From: Micromonospora kangleipakensis
Lineage (GTDB): Bacteria; Actinomycetota; Actinomycetes; Mycobacteriales; Micromonosporaceae
NCBI RefSeq assembly: GCF_004217615.1
Contig: NZ_SHLD01000001.1
Span: forward strand, 7,203,143 to 7,267,142
Length of the DNA stretch: 64,000 bases
Direction: 5' to 3'
A program made the position numbers and the translations under genes. How positions within the stretch are numbered: position 1 is the first letter of the stretch; each line of letters begins with the position of its first letter. The notes below the pieces were generated by a model. That model did no database searches. It was not told where the DNA came from and worked only from the letters and a program-made list of their open reading frames with translations. This document shows, one piece after another, positions 33,740 to 47,756 of this stretch.

Positions 33740-34771
33740 TCAGGCCTTCGGCGCGAGGTTGAAGTCGATGATCTGGTCGGGGGTCAGATTCTGCTTGAGC
33801 GCGCCCGCGCCCTGCAGCAGGGCGATGCTCTTGGCGACCCGGCCGCTGTCCAGGGTGCCCAGCGCGGTGCCGGAGTTGCTGGACCGGACGTACGCGGCCA
33901 TCAGCTGCAGCTCGGCGGCGGCCGCGGCCGGGTTGGTGGCGTCCACGTTCTTCTTCAGGATGTTCGCCGCCTCCTCCGGGTTGGCCAGGGCGTACTCCAG
34001 GCCCTTGAGCAGCGCCTCGGTGAAGCGCTTGACCATCTCCGGCTTCTCCTTGGCGATCTTCGTCGAGGTGATCAGCGCGTTGCCGTAGAGGTCCTGCATG
34101 ACGTTGCTGTACGGGAGCACGACCGGCTTCTTCTTGGTCACCGCCTCGACGGTCGGCTGACCGACCACGAACTGGCCGATGCCGTCGACCGAGCCGGAGG
34201 CGAGCGTGCCCATCAGCGTCTGCGGCTCACCGTTGACCCAGGTCACCTTGCTGGCGTCGACGCCGGCCAGCTTGGCGTACGTGGGGAAGAGGTTGCGCAC
34301 GACGGAGCTGGGGGTGTCGGCGAGCTTCTTGCCCTCCAGGTCCTTCGGCGTGGCGATGTTCTTGCCCTCGACCGAGACGATGGCGGCCATGGTGCGCTGC
34401 TGGATCGCCGCCACCGCGACGAAGTCCTTGGCCTGGCCGTTGCCGAGCTGGAGGATGCCACCGGTGAGGTCGATCGGGCCGAAGTCCGCCTGGCCGCCGA
34501 CGATGGTCTGGATGACGGAGCCGGTGCCCTGGCCGGGCTTGATCTCCACGTCGAAGCCGGCGTCCTTGAAGAAGCCCTTCTCCTTCGCCACCCAGGCGTA
34601 GGAGTCACGGCCGAAGTTGCCGAACGAAGTGAGATAGGTCACCTTCTCGATCCCGACGGCACCCGCGTTCTTGGCGTCGTCGGACTTGTCCGAGCCGCTG
34701 CTGCAGGCGGAGACCAGGGCGAGGGCGGTGGCCAGCGCGGCCGCGGCGACCGTACGGGTCAGCCTTCTCAT
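33740..34771 (-). CDS. NMT1/THI5-like ABC solute-binding lipoprotein
   Basis: 343 residues. A lipoprotein signal (AAAALATALALVSACSS, Cys about residue 23) precedes a type II binding fold: KVTYLTSFGNFGRDSYAWVAKEKGFFKDAGFDVEIKPGQG, GGQADFGPIDLTGGILQLGNGQ, DLEGKKLADTPSSVVRNLFPTYAK. This is the family containing SsuA, TauA, nitrile/nitrate-binding and ThiY proteins. Thiamine genes are 6 kb away, so a pyrimidine precursor is one option. The nearby LLM oxidoreductase favours an alternative such as a sulfonate or another organic substrate. Confidence 0.88.
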   Translation of the reverse strand: MRRLTRTVAAAALATALALVSACSSGSDKSDDAKNAGAVGIEKVTYLTSFGNFGRDSYAWVAKEKGFFKDAGFDVEIKPGQGTGSVIQTIVGGQADFGPIDLTGGILQLGNGQAKDFVAVAAIQQRTMAAIVSVEGKNIATPKDLEGKKLADTPSSVVRNLFPTYAKLAGVDASKVTWVNGEPQTLMGTLASGSVDGIGQFVVGQPTVEAVTKKKPVVLPYSNVMQDLYGNALITSTKIAKEKPEMVKRFTEALLKGLEYALANPEEAANILKKNVDATNPAAAAAELQLMAAYVRSSNSGTALGTLDSGRVAKSIALLQGAGALKQNLTPDQIIDFNLAPKA

Positions 34772-34928
34772 CAGTGCACCATGTCCTTTCCGACCAGGTC
34801 GTCTTCACCCGGACGGGTCGTGGGTCCGACGGTGCCGGCAGGAGGGGCGGCCGACGGGACCGTCGTGAGGGGACTATTCGCGGGCACAGCGTACGAGAAG
34901 GCCAGCTTCGCCAGACCGCGCGTATCGG

Positions 34929-34966
34929 TTGCGGAACGGAAACGAAGTTGCGTGACGGAAACCGAC
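34929..34966. promoter_or_regulatory. two adjacent 19-bp direct repeats, operator-like
   Basis: Two 19-base units, starting TTGCGGAACGGAAAC and TTGCGTGACGGAAAC, abut exactly and agree at about 16 of 19 positions. They lie in the divergent region between the binding-protein gene and the ATPase gene, where one regulator could control both. The unit length of 19 (not 22) argues against a GlnR site. Confidence 0.55.
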
Positions 34967-35055
34967 AGACGTCCACTCCGGACGGTGCTATGGGGACGGC
35001 GGCCGGTTACCCTTGCCGGACTCGTGATCGTCGAGCGGGAGGGAGCCGGCCGGAG

Positions 35056-35895
35056 ATGATCAAGCTGTCCGCGGTGTCCCGCACCTTCGACGGCCGCTCA
35101 GGTCGCGTCGAGGCGCTGCGCGGCATCGACCTCGACGTCGCGGAGGGCGAGTTCGTCGCCGTCCTCGGCCGCTCCGGCTGCGGCAAGTCCACCCTGCTCC
35201 GCATGATCGCCGGGCTGCTGCCGGTCACCGAGGGCGAGATCAGCGTGGCCGGCACGCCGATCACCCGGCCCCGCCGCGACATCGCCATGCTGTTCCAGCG
35301 GCCCGCCCTGCTGCCCTGGCGCTCGGTGCTGGACAACGTCCTGCTCCCGGTCGAGATCTTCGGCTGGAGCCGGGCGAAGCACCGCGAGCGGGCCCGGGAG
35401 CTGCTGGACCTGGCCGGCCTCGGCGGCTTCGAGAAGCGCCTGCCACACGAACTCTCCGGCGGCATGCAGCAGCGCGTCTCGCTGTGCCGGTCGCTGATCG
35501 GCGAACCGCGGGTGATGCTGATGGACGAGCCCTTCTCGGCGCTCGACGCGCTCACCCGGGAAGAGCTCTCCGGCGAACTCCAGCGGGTGCACATGGAGAC
35601 GAAGGCGACCATCGTCTTCGTCACCCACTCGATCGACGAGGCGGTGCTGCTCGCCGACCGGGTCGTCGTGCTCAGCCCCCGCCCCGGTCGGATCCGCAAG
35701 ATCCTCGAGGTGGACATCCCCCGGCCCCGCACCCTCGGTCGCAACGCCCACCTGGCCGAGGTGGCCCAGGTCAGCGCCGACCTGCACGAGCTGTTGATGG
35801 AACGGGACGCCCCGGTCGTCCCGGCGCAGGCCGGAGACGCGGCGGCCGACCCGGCGCAGCAGACGCCGGCGGAGTCCGGCACGGGAGGACGGTGA
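35056..35895 (+). CDS. ABC transporter ATP-binding protein, SsuB/TauB-like
   Basis: 279 residues. Walker A is LGRSGCGKST, the Q-loop MLFQRPALLPW, signature LSGGMQQRVSL, Walker B VMLMDEPFSALD, and the switch His in VFVTHSIDEA. Length and QRPALLPWR match importers of the sulfonate/taurine/nitrate type. The last 30 residues are an Ala/Pro-rich tail. The ATG follows GGGAGG by about ten bases. It heads a plus-strand unit with the LLM oxidoreductase and cupin genes and faces its own permease and binding-protein genes. Confidence 0.93.
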   Translation: MIKLSAVSRTFDGRSGRVEALRGIDLDVAEGEFVAVLGRSGCGKSTLLRMIAGLLPVTEGEISVAGTPITRPRRDIAMLFQRPALLPWRSVLDNVLLPVEIFGWSRAKHRERARELLDLAGLGGFEKRLPHELSGGMQQRVSLCRSLIGEPRVMLMDEPFSALDALTREELSGELQRVHMETKATIVFVTHSIDEAVLLADRVVVLSPRPGRIRKILEVDIPRPRTLGRNAHLAEVAQVSADLHELLMERDAPVVPAQAGDAAADPAQQTPAESGTGGR

Positions 35896-35897
35896 CC

Positions 35898-36848
35898 ATG
35901 CGGGTGTCGGTCTTCACCGAACCGCACCGCGGGGCCAGCTACGACGACCAGCTCCGGTTCGCCCGGCTGGTCGAGGCGGCCGGGTTCGAGGGCTTCCTCC
36001 GCGCCGACCACTACCAGTCGATGGGCGACGACCCCGGCCTGCCCGGACCCACGGACGCCTGGCTGACCCTGGCCGGGCTGGCCCGGGAGACCTCCCGGAT
36101 CCGGCTCGGCACGCTGGTCAGCTCGGCCACCTTCCGGCTCCCCGGGCCCCTCGCGGTGATGGTCGCCCAGGTCGACCAGATGAGCGGGGGCCGGGTCGAG
36201 CTGGGCATCGGCGCCGGCTGGTACGAGCGGGAACACCTCTCGTACGGCATCCCCTTCCCCCCGGTGGCCGAGCGGTTCGACCGGCTGGCCGAACAGCTCG
36301 AGATCATCACCGGGCTGTGGCGCACCCCGCCCGGCGAGACGTACAGCTTCACCGGTGACCACTACCGGCTGGTGGACGCGCCCGCGCTGCCCAAGCCGGT
36401 GCAGCGGCCCGGCCCGCCGGTGATCGTCGGCGGCCGCGGCCCCAAGCGCACCCCGGAGCTGGCCGCCCGGTACGCCGACGAGTTCAACATGCCGTTCAAG
36501 AGCGTCGCCGAGACGGCTGCCGCGTACGAGCGGGTGGCCGAGGCGTGCCAGCGCACCGGCCGTACGGAGTCCGGGCGGGCGCCGCTGGTGCTCTCCGCCG
36601 GCGTCGTGGTGGCGATCGGCCGGACCGACGCGGAGGCGCAGCGGCGGGCCGCGCCGCTGCACGTCAAGAGCGCCCTGCCGCCGGAGGACCCGGTGGTCGG
36701 CTCCCCGGCGCAGCTGGTCGACCGGCTCGGCGAGTTCGCCGCGATCGGCGCCACCCGGGTGCACCTGCGGCTGATCGACTTCGCCGACCTCGACCACCTG
36801 GAGCTCATCGCCGCCGACGTGCTCCCGCAGCTGGACGGAGTCCGATGA
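35898..36848 (+). CDS. LLM class (luciferase-like) flavin/F420-dependent oxidoreductase
   Basis: 316 residues. Luciferase-like TIM-barrel motifs are visible: FARLVEAAGFEGFLRADHY, TSRIRLGTLVSSATFRLPG, QVDQMSGGRVELGIGAGWYEREHLSYGIPF, PPVIVGGRGPKRTPELAARYADEFN. The pattern matches actinobacterial TIGR-type F420-dependent LLM enzymes. ATG at 35898 is preferred because GGAGG is well placed; a GTG two codons upstream overlaps the ATPase stop. Its place in the transporter unit suggests it acts on the imported compound. Confidence 0.88.
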   Translation: MRVSVFTEPHRGASYDDQLRFARLVEAAGFEGFLRADHYQSMGDDPGLPGPTDAWLTLAGLARETSRIRLGTLVSSATFRLPGPLAVMVAQVDQMSGGRVELGIGAGWYEREHLSYGIPFPPVAERFDRLAEQLEIITGLWRTPPGETYSFTGDHYRLVDAPALPKPVQRPGPPVIVGGRGPKRTPELAARYADEFNMPFKSVAETAAAYERVAEACQRTGRTESGRAPLVLSAGVVVAIGRTDAEAQRRAAPLHVKSALPPEDPVVGSPAQLVDRLGEFAAIGATRVHLRLIDFADLDHLELIAADVLPQLDGVR

Positions 36849-37153
36849 CCGAACTCGCCCACGACGTCGAACTCGGCCCGGTGGGCCAGGAGATCGTCTA
36901 CGAGAACGACCGGGTGCGGGTCTGGCACATCCGGCTGGAGCCGGGCGAGCGGCAGCCGCTGCACCGGCACGATCACCCGTACCTGGTGGTGGCGATCCAG
37001 GGAGCGAAGAACGTGGTGCAGACCGTCGACGGCACCCGGATCGACGCCGACGAGCCGACCGGCGGGGTGGTCTACCGCGACCCGGGCGCCGTGCACATGC
37101 TCACCAACGTCGGGGACACGACCTATCTGGCCCGCCTGGTCGAGCTGAAGTAG
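36845..37153 (+). CDS. small cupin-fold protein
   Basis: 102 residues. The single cupin domain shows the metal-binding motif 1 PGERQPLHRHDHPYLVVAIQG with H-x-H and a later Glu/His part (DPGAVHMLTNVGDTTYLARLVEL). The role is unknown; small cupins of this kind are isomerases, dioxygenases or binding proteins. It is coupled by ATGA overlap to the LLM gene and so probably belongs to the same catabolic or salvage step. Confidence 0.8.
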   Translation: MTELAHDVELGPVGQEIVYENDRVRVWHIRLEPGERQPLHRHDHPYLVVAIQGAKNVVQTVDGTRIDADEPTGGVVYRDPGAVHMLTNVGDTTYLARLVELK

Positions 37154-37219
37154 CCACGCCGGAGGTACGCGCCGCGCCGAGCTGCGTCAAGGTGGCGATC
37201 GGGCGCACCGGGCCGTAAC

Positions 37220-40200
37220 GTGCCCGACATGGCCTTTCGGACGTGGGGCAGGCTGCTGCTCACGGCGCTCGGGGTGAGCGCGCTGGCCGGGGCCGGCCAG
37301 CTCGGCATCGCGTACGGGTTCGGCATCGTGCGCCTCAACGGCGCGTTCACCGACGGCTCCGTCAACCGGTGGCCCGCCCAGCTCGTCTGGGTGGCCTGGT
37401 TCGCGGCGGTCGCCGCGGTGGCCGGCGCCGTCGGCACCGAACGTCTCGCCCGCCGGGACGGCGTCCCGGGCGGCACCACCGAACAGTTCTCGGTCGCCGG
37501 GGCCGCCGCGCTCGGCGCGATCGTCGTCGCGCCTTTGTGCATGCAGCCCGCCCGCGCGGCCGAGTTCGGCGGCACGGTCGATCCGGTCTGGGCGGTCGGC
37601 ATCTGCGCCATCCTCGGCGCGGTGGTCGGCGCCGGGGCGGCGCTCGCCGTACTGCCGAACCCGCCGCTGGGCTGGAACATCGCGATGACGGGCGGCCTCC
37701 TCTGGCTGCTCGCGCTGGTCTCGGTAGCGCCGGCGCTGGCCTCGACCGGGCCGCTGGCCACCGCACGCCTCGGGGTCCTGGAACCGTCGTGGCTGGACAC
37801 CGCGACGGCCCAGCGCCTGGCCATGCTGCTGCTGCCAACGGTGGCCCTGCTCGCGGGCGCGGCGGTCGGCGCGCTGGCCCGCCGTCGCGGCCACCCGCCG
37901 CTGGTCGGCGGCGCCGCGGGCGCGGCCGGCCCGGCCCTGGTGGCGTTCGCCTACCTGACCGCCGGCCCGGGCGACGCGGCCGACCGGTACCAGCTCGCGC
38001 CCTACTACGGGGCGCTCATCGCGGTCGCCGCCGGCGCGCTCGGCTCGACGGCCGCCACCGTGCTGCGCCGGCCGGCGGGGGTGCCGGCGACCGGCGCCAT
38101 CGAGCCGACCGACATCCTCCAGCCCCTCCCGACCGGGCCCGCCCCCGCTTATGCGGGGGCTCCGCTGGACCGGGCGGAGGACGGCCCGGCCACGGCCGAC
38201 CGGAGCCACGCCGGAGCGCCGACCACGGCCGCGGGCGGCAGCACCGTCGACCTCGACCGCTATCCGGCCGCCCGGGACACCGCCCCGGCCGGCGCCGGTC
38301 GACCCATCCCCGCGCACTGGGACTGGCCGGTGGCGCCGAGCGGCACGCCGACGCCGGCACCCGCCGGCCTCGCCCGACCGGCCACCGGCCGGGCCGCCCG
38401 TTCCGACGACGATCGGGGCCCGGCCACCACCCCCGTCCCGGCCACCACCAAGGACCGCGACCTCGCGACCCCGTCGCTGGTACCGGCCGACGACCGCGGC
38501 CCCGCGACCCCGCCCGTGGTACCCGCCGACGACCGCGGCCTCACGACCCCGGTTACCGTTTCCGCCGCCGACGACCGCGACCTCGCGACCCCGTCCGTGC
38601 TGTCCGCCGACGACCCTGGCCTCGCGGCCTCGGTTCCCGTCCCCGCCGCCGAGGATGACCCGGGCCGCCTGGCCGGCGCTCCGGCTCCCGGCGCCGTGGC
38701 CCGCGACCGCACCGTCGGCCCGCCGGCCGTGATCGGGGCGGGCGGGGCCGGTCCGGTGATCGAACGGGACGCCGACGACCCGGCCCAGAGCCTGCCGGCG
38801 CCCACCCCGCTCTCGTCGGCGAGGCGCATCTCGGCCATCGACGTGGTCGCCGCCGGCCGGACATCCGCCCCGCAGGCGACGCGACCCGCAGCCGGGATCG
38901 TGCCGCCCGCCCCGGCGACACCTACGCCCGGGACAGCGACGCCCGCCGCCTGGACCGAGGCAGCGGCACCCACGTTCGGGCATGCGGCCAACGCCCCGTC
39001 GACCCAGGCAGCGGCACCCGCACCCTCGGCCAGGACGGCGACGACCGCACCCCCGGCCAAAACGACGACGACCGCACCCTCGGCCGGGACGGCGACGCCC
39101 ACGGCAGACGTCGCGGCTCCCGGCCCGGGCGTCCCGGCGCCGGCCGCCACCCGAAGGGGCGGAGCGGCCACGCCCGACGTCGAGGTGTCGGCTCGCACGC
39201 CGGAGACCGACGCGCCCCGACGCGGAGCCGAGACGCCGGACGGCGCCGCCCTGACCGGGCTGGCCGGTATGGCGGCCGACGCCCCGGCGTCCCGGTCCGG
39301 CTCGGCCGCCGGCTCCGGGTCGGCCTCCCCGGCGCCGTCGACGGGCCGGCCGAAGCGGGCCCGCAAGGCGCGGGCGGCCGCCAGCGGGTCGGCCGAGCCG
39401 ACCCCCACGTCCGCCACCGATCTCCCCCCGGCCGCCGCCGCCGGAGAGCCCCGTACCCCCGGCCGGTCCACCGCCGGCAAGGAGGCCACCACCGCCGGAG
39501 AGCCCCGTACCGCCGGCCGGTCCACCACCGGCAAGGAGGCCACCGCCGCCGCACAGTCCCGTACCGCCGGGCGGTCCACCGTTGACGACGAGGCCACTGC
39601 CGCGGACCGGGCCGAGACCGCCGGTCCGTCCGGTGCCACCGGCTGGGCCGGCGGCGCGCCGGGGTCCGCGACGGGCACCGGCCGATCCGGCGGGAGCGTG
39701 CCGACCTCGCCGCCCGCCGGCCCGGCGCACCTGTCGCCGGCGACGCCCGACGACGCTCCGGCGGAGGCCGAACATGGCTTCTCGCCGCGGCCCCGCATCC
39801 CGATCTTCGAGGACGCGGATCGGCGCGGCGACGTGCGGCCGGCCTGGCCGATCGCGCCCGCGCCGGTGTGGCCGGCCACTCCCCGGCAGGCCGCCGCGCC
39901 GACCGGGTCCACGACGGACGCCGCCGACGACGAGGCGAACGGCACCCCGGTCGAGCCGGCGCCGCGCCCCCGGCACCGCGCGCTGCCCGACCTGGACGGG
40001 GCGGCGAGTTGGGATGCCCTGGCGAACGCGCGGCGCGCGGTCGGGCCGAACGCGGTCGAGTCGGCGCCGGCCGATTCGCCCGTCCCCGCGCACCAGGCCG
40101 ACGACCCGGAGCGGGAGCCGGACGACCAGTCCCCGGCTGCGGGCGGCGGAGGCGAGGAGGCCGGCGCCGGGAAGTCCCGGCCCCGCCGTGGCCTGTTCCG

Positions 40201-40372
40201 CCGGAACCGCGCGAAGGGCGGCGAGGAGCGCACGACGGAGCGGAACACCCGCGAGTCGGAGCCGGTGCCGGCGCACGACGAGGAGTACGTCGACTGGGTC
40301 AGCGGACTGGGCCGGCCAGCCGCGGAGAGCGACTCCGGTTCGCTGCGTACCGGCCGGCACCACCGGGACTGA
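37220..40372 (+). CDS. large membrane protein with long repetitive disordered tail
   Basis: 1050 residues. About eight membrane helices fill residues 10-285 (10-36, 53-72, 91-106, 122-145, 153-173, 199-220, 228-247, 260-281). The remaining 750 residues are Pro/Ala/Thr-rich and disordered. The tail has internal repeats: a DDRGPATPP-like unit of about 18-20 residues (DNA 38450-38660), TATTAPPAKT-like runs (39000-39110), and an AGEPRTAGRST-(x)-KEAT unit (39445-39600). The extreme C-terminus YVDWVSGLGRPAAE looks conserved. Function is not recognised. An ATG at 37229 is an alternative start. Confidence 0.7.
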   Translation: MPDMAFRTWGRLLLTALGVSALAGAGQLGIAYGFGIVRLNGAFTDGSVNRWPAQLVWVAWFAAVAAVAGAVGTERLARRDGVPGGTTEQFSVAGAAALGAIVVAPLCMQPARAAEFGGTVDPVWAVGICAILGAVVGAGAALAVLPNPPLGWNIAMTGGLLWLLALVSVAPALASTGPLATARLGVLEPSWLDTATAQRLAMLLLPTVALLAGAAVGALARRRGHPPLVGGAAGAAGPALVAFAYLTAGPGDAADRYQLAPYYGALIAVAAGALGSTAATVLRRPAGVPATGAIEPTDILQPLPTGPAPAYAGAPLDRAEDGPATADRSHAGAPTTAAGGSTVDLDRYPAARDTAPAGAGRPIPAHWDWPVAPSGTPTPAPAGLARPATGRAARSDDDRGPATTPVPATTKDRDLATPSLVPADDRGPATPPVVPADDRGLTTPVTVSAADDRDLATPSVLSADDPGLAASVPVPAAEDDPGRLAGAPAPGAVARDRTVGPPAVIGAGGAGPVIERDADDPAQSLPAPTPLSSARRISAIDVVAAGRTSAPQATRPAAGIVPPAPATPTPGTATPAAWTEAAAPTFGHAANAPSTQAAAPAPSARTATTAPPAKTTTTAPSAGTATPTADVAAPGPGVPAPAATRRGGAATPDVEVSARTPETDAPRRGAETPDGAALTGLAGMAADAPASRSGSAAGSGSASPAPSTGRPKRARKARAAASGSAEPTPTSATDLPPAAAAGEPRTPGRSTAGKEATTAGEPRTAGRSTTGKEATAAAQSRTAGRSTVDDEATAADRAETAGPSGATGWAGGAPGSATGTGRSGGSVPTSPPAGPAHLSPATPDDAPAEAEHGFSPRPRIPIFEDADRRGDVRPAWPIAPAPVWPATPRQAAAPTGSTTDAADDEANGTPVEPAPRPRHRALPDLDGAASWDALANARRAVGPNAVESAPADSPVPAHQADDPEREPDDQSPAAGGGGEEAGAGKSRPRRGLFRRNRAKGGEERTTERNTRESEPVPAHDEEYVDWVSGLGRPAAESDSGSLRTGRHHRD

Positions 40373-40378
40373 CCGGTA

Positions 40379-40417
40379 CGCCGGTCGGGCCGACCACACG
40401 GGACGGCCCGACCGGCG
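40379..40417. terminator. bidirectional hairpin terminator
   Basis: CGCCGGTCGGGCCG pairs perfectly with CGGCCCGACCGGCG across an 11-base loop between the convergent membrane-protein gene and thiC. Confidence 0.85.
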
Positions 40418-40422
40418 TGACC

Positions 40423-45651
<5,229 letters not shown>

Positions 45652-45658
<7 letters not shown>

Positions 45659-46278
45659 CTCAGCGCCCCGAGCAGCTCGGCGGTGGCCCGGGCGGGATCC
45701 GCGGCCCCGGAGAGCGCCCCGACCACCGCCACCCCGTACGCCCCGGCGGCCCGCAGCGCCGGCACGCTCGCGGCGGTCACTCCGCCGATGGCGATCACCG
45801 GCACGTCCACCGCCTCGGCGACCGCGCGCACCCCGGCGGGGCCGATCGGCGCGGGCAGCCCGGTCTTGGTGCCGGTCGGGTGGCAGGGGCCGACGCCCAG
45901 GTAGCTGGCCCCGGCGGCGACCGCCTCGGCGGCGCTCCCCGGCTCCCGCGCGGTCGCCCCGAGCACGGCGGCGGAGCCGAGCACCCGGCGGGCCGCCCGC
46001 ACCGGCAGGTCCTCCGCGCCGACGTGCCCGCCCGCGGCGTCGACCGCGAGCGCCACGTGCAGCCGGTCGTTGACCAGGCACGTCGCCCCGTACCGCCGGC
46101 AGAGCGCGACCACCCGGCGGGCCAGCTCGTACGCCTGGCGGTCGGTGGCGTCGTCCTCGACGCGGACCTGGACGACCAGCTCGGCGCGGGCCACCGGCAG
46201 GGCGGCGCGCAGCACGGCGAGCGGGTCCCGCCCCGGCCGGGTGTCGGTGATCAGATGCAGTCGTCCCAGGGACGGCAC
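45652..46278 (-). CDS. thiE: thiamine-phosphate synthase
   Basis: 208 residues. It joins HMP pyrophosphate and thiazole phosphate. LGRLHLITDTRPGRDPL, VQVRVEDDATDRQAYELARRVVALCRRYGATCLVNDRLHVALAVDAAGGHVGAEDLPV and YLGVGPCHPTGTKTGLPAPIG, VIAIGGVTAASVPALRAAGAYGVAVVGAL are the full set of ThiE motifs. GTG start at 46278 lies right after the TPP riboswitch, with GGAGGAG as its ribosome-binding site. First gene of the operon. Confidence 0.96.
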
Positions 46279-46284
46279 GGCAAC

Positions 46285-46378
46285 GCTCCTCCCTGCGCCG
46301 GCATTACCCGGATCAGGTTCGACGGTCGGGGGCTTCAGCCCCCCTCTCAGCCCGGTGCACCGGGCTCCCGTGGGTCAC
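46285..46378 (-). promoter_or_regulatory. thiamine pyrophosphate (TPP) riboswitch
   Basis: Read on the minus strand, the element has ACGGGAGCCC, then GGGCTGAGAGG, a variable hairpin, the sensor strand CGAACCTGATCCGGGTAATG, and GCCGGCGCAGGGAG. These are the hallmark THI-box sequences in order. The closing strand merges with the ribosome-binding site of thiE, so TPP binding probably blocks translation initiation directly. Confidence 0.97.
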
Positions 46379-46502
46379 TTGCGGCCCTACCGTACGACGG
46401 ATGGGCGGATCCGCCAAGGGCTGCGGTCGGCTTTTCCCACTGGCCGTCCGATGTCGACGCCGGGGGCAGCGGGTGACGATCCGCTCACGCCATGCTGTCC
46501 GG

Positions 46503-47424
46503 ATGCCTTCGCCGCCGCGTGTTCCACGACGGCTGTCGTTCCTGCCGTTCCGCGGCAGTCGGGCCGTCGCCGACGGACTGCTGACCTGGACAATGGTGCG
46601 CGGCCCGGCGTGGCGGCGGCTGCTCCCCGACGTCTACGTGCACCGCGACGGCTACCGCGCGGACGACCACCGGATGTGGTGCGACGCCGTCGCGCTGCGC
46701 CTGCCGTCGGACGCGGCGATCGCCGGACGCAGCGCCGCGTACCTCTGGGGCGCCGACCTCCTCGCCCGCGACGCACCGGTCACCGTGCTGCTGCCGCAGC
46801 GCCGCGCGGATGCGACCACACCCCCGCGTCCACCTCGTCCGGTCGATCGTCCCGGTGACCGACCGGACGAGCTTCGGCGGCCTGCCGGTCACCACCGCGC
46901 TGCGTACCGCCTTCGACCTCGGCCGGCAGGCGCCCCGCATCGACGCGCTGGTCGCCGTCGACGCGCTGCTGCACCGCCGGGTGGTGAACCTGCCCGCCCT
47001 CCGGCGGTACGCCACAGCGCACCCCGGCTGGCCGGGCCTGCCGCTGCTGCGCGAGGTACTGACGCTCGCGGAGCCGCTGAGCGAGTCGCCGATGGAGACG
47101 AGGCTGCGCCTGCCCCTGCTGGACGCCGGGCTGGGTCCGGTCGCCGCGCAGCACGACGTGCTGGATCCGCGCGGGCGGTTCGTCGGGCGGGTCGACCTGG
47201 CCTGGCCGGCCCTCCGGCTGGCCGTCGAGTACGACGGCGACCACCACCGCGAGCGCGCCCACTTCCGCCGGGACGTGGCCCGCCTGAACGCGCTACGGGC
47301 GGCCGGCTGGCTCGTCCTCCGCTTCACCGCCGACGACGTCCTGCGCCACCCCGCGCACACCGTCGCCGCGGTGGCCGCCGCCCTCCGCGAGCGCCAGGCC
47401 ACCGCCGTCGCGCGCCCCCACTGA
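46503..47424 (+). pseudogene. AbiEi/DUF559-type protein, frameshifted
   Basis: Two overlapping frames together make one protein of about 305 residues. The first (46503 to about 46800) has a winged-helix-like start and LLPDVYVHRDGYRADDHRMWCDAVALRLPSDAAIAGRSAAYLWGADLL. The second (from about 46800 to 47424) carries VTTALRTAFDLGR and ends in an endonuclease-like domain (GRVDLAWPALRLAVEYDGDHHRERAHFRRDVARLNALRAAGW; D...E-D and downstream K/R-like residues as in Vsr/DUF559). Homologues of this type are continuous, so a single frameshift near 46800 is likely. It could be decay or a sequence error. Confidence 0.7.
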
Positions 47425-47533
47425 CACCCCGCGGAGCTCGACCCACCGACGCCGAGCCTCCGCACACCTGCGCCAGCGAGGACCCGCCCCGCCCGATGCC
47501 ACCCCCGCACCCGTCGCCGGTCACCGGTCGCCG

Positions 47534-47589
47534 GTCACCCGTCACCCGTCACCCGTCACCCGTCACCCGTCACCCGTCACCCGTCACCC
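47534..47589. repeat. heptanucleotide tandem repeat, eight copies of GTCACCC
   Basis: Eight perfect GTCACCC units run without interruption, preceded by degenerate GTCGCCG/GTCACCG units from about 47511. The array ends directly beside the first palindromic element. Confidence 0.95.
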
Positions 47590-47593
47590 GTCA

Positions 47594-47645
47594 GTGGAAC
47601 ACCATGGGTGTCAAAACCGCCCCGGTGACACCCATGACGTTCCAC
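47594..47645. repeat. palindromic element, copy 1
   Basis: The 20-base arms GTGGAACACCATGGGTGTCA and the reverse complement of TGACACCCATGACGTTCCAC match at 18 of 20 positions around a 12-base loop AAACCGCCCCGG. A second copy is 163 bases downstream. Confidence 0.9.
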
Positions 47646-47756
47646 CGAGCCCGCCGCCGCCCGCAGCCAACGTCCGTCCCATGGCTGGGCGGGCGGGAGC
47701 CGCTACCCATTCCCGCGCGCCAGGCAGGGCGGCATCTGCCACGCCTCATCCCGTCA

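Noticed and set aside
33740..34771. Naming the binding protein ThiY or SsuA
   Set aside because: The family is shared by thiamine-precursor, sulfonate, taurine and nitrate importers; no riboswitch or pathway enzyme settles it.
34929..34966. GlnR box with two GAAAC words
   Set aside because: The GAAAC words are 19 bases apart, not 22, and GTnAC half-sites are not at the right distance; direct repeats explain it better.
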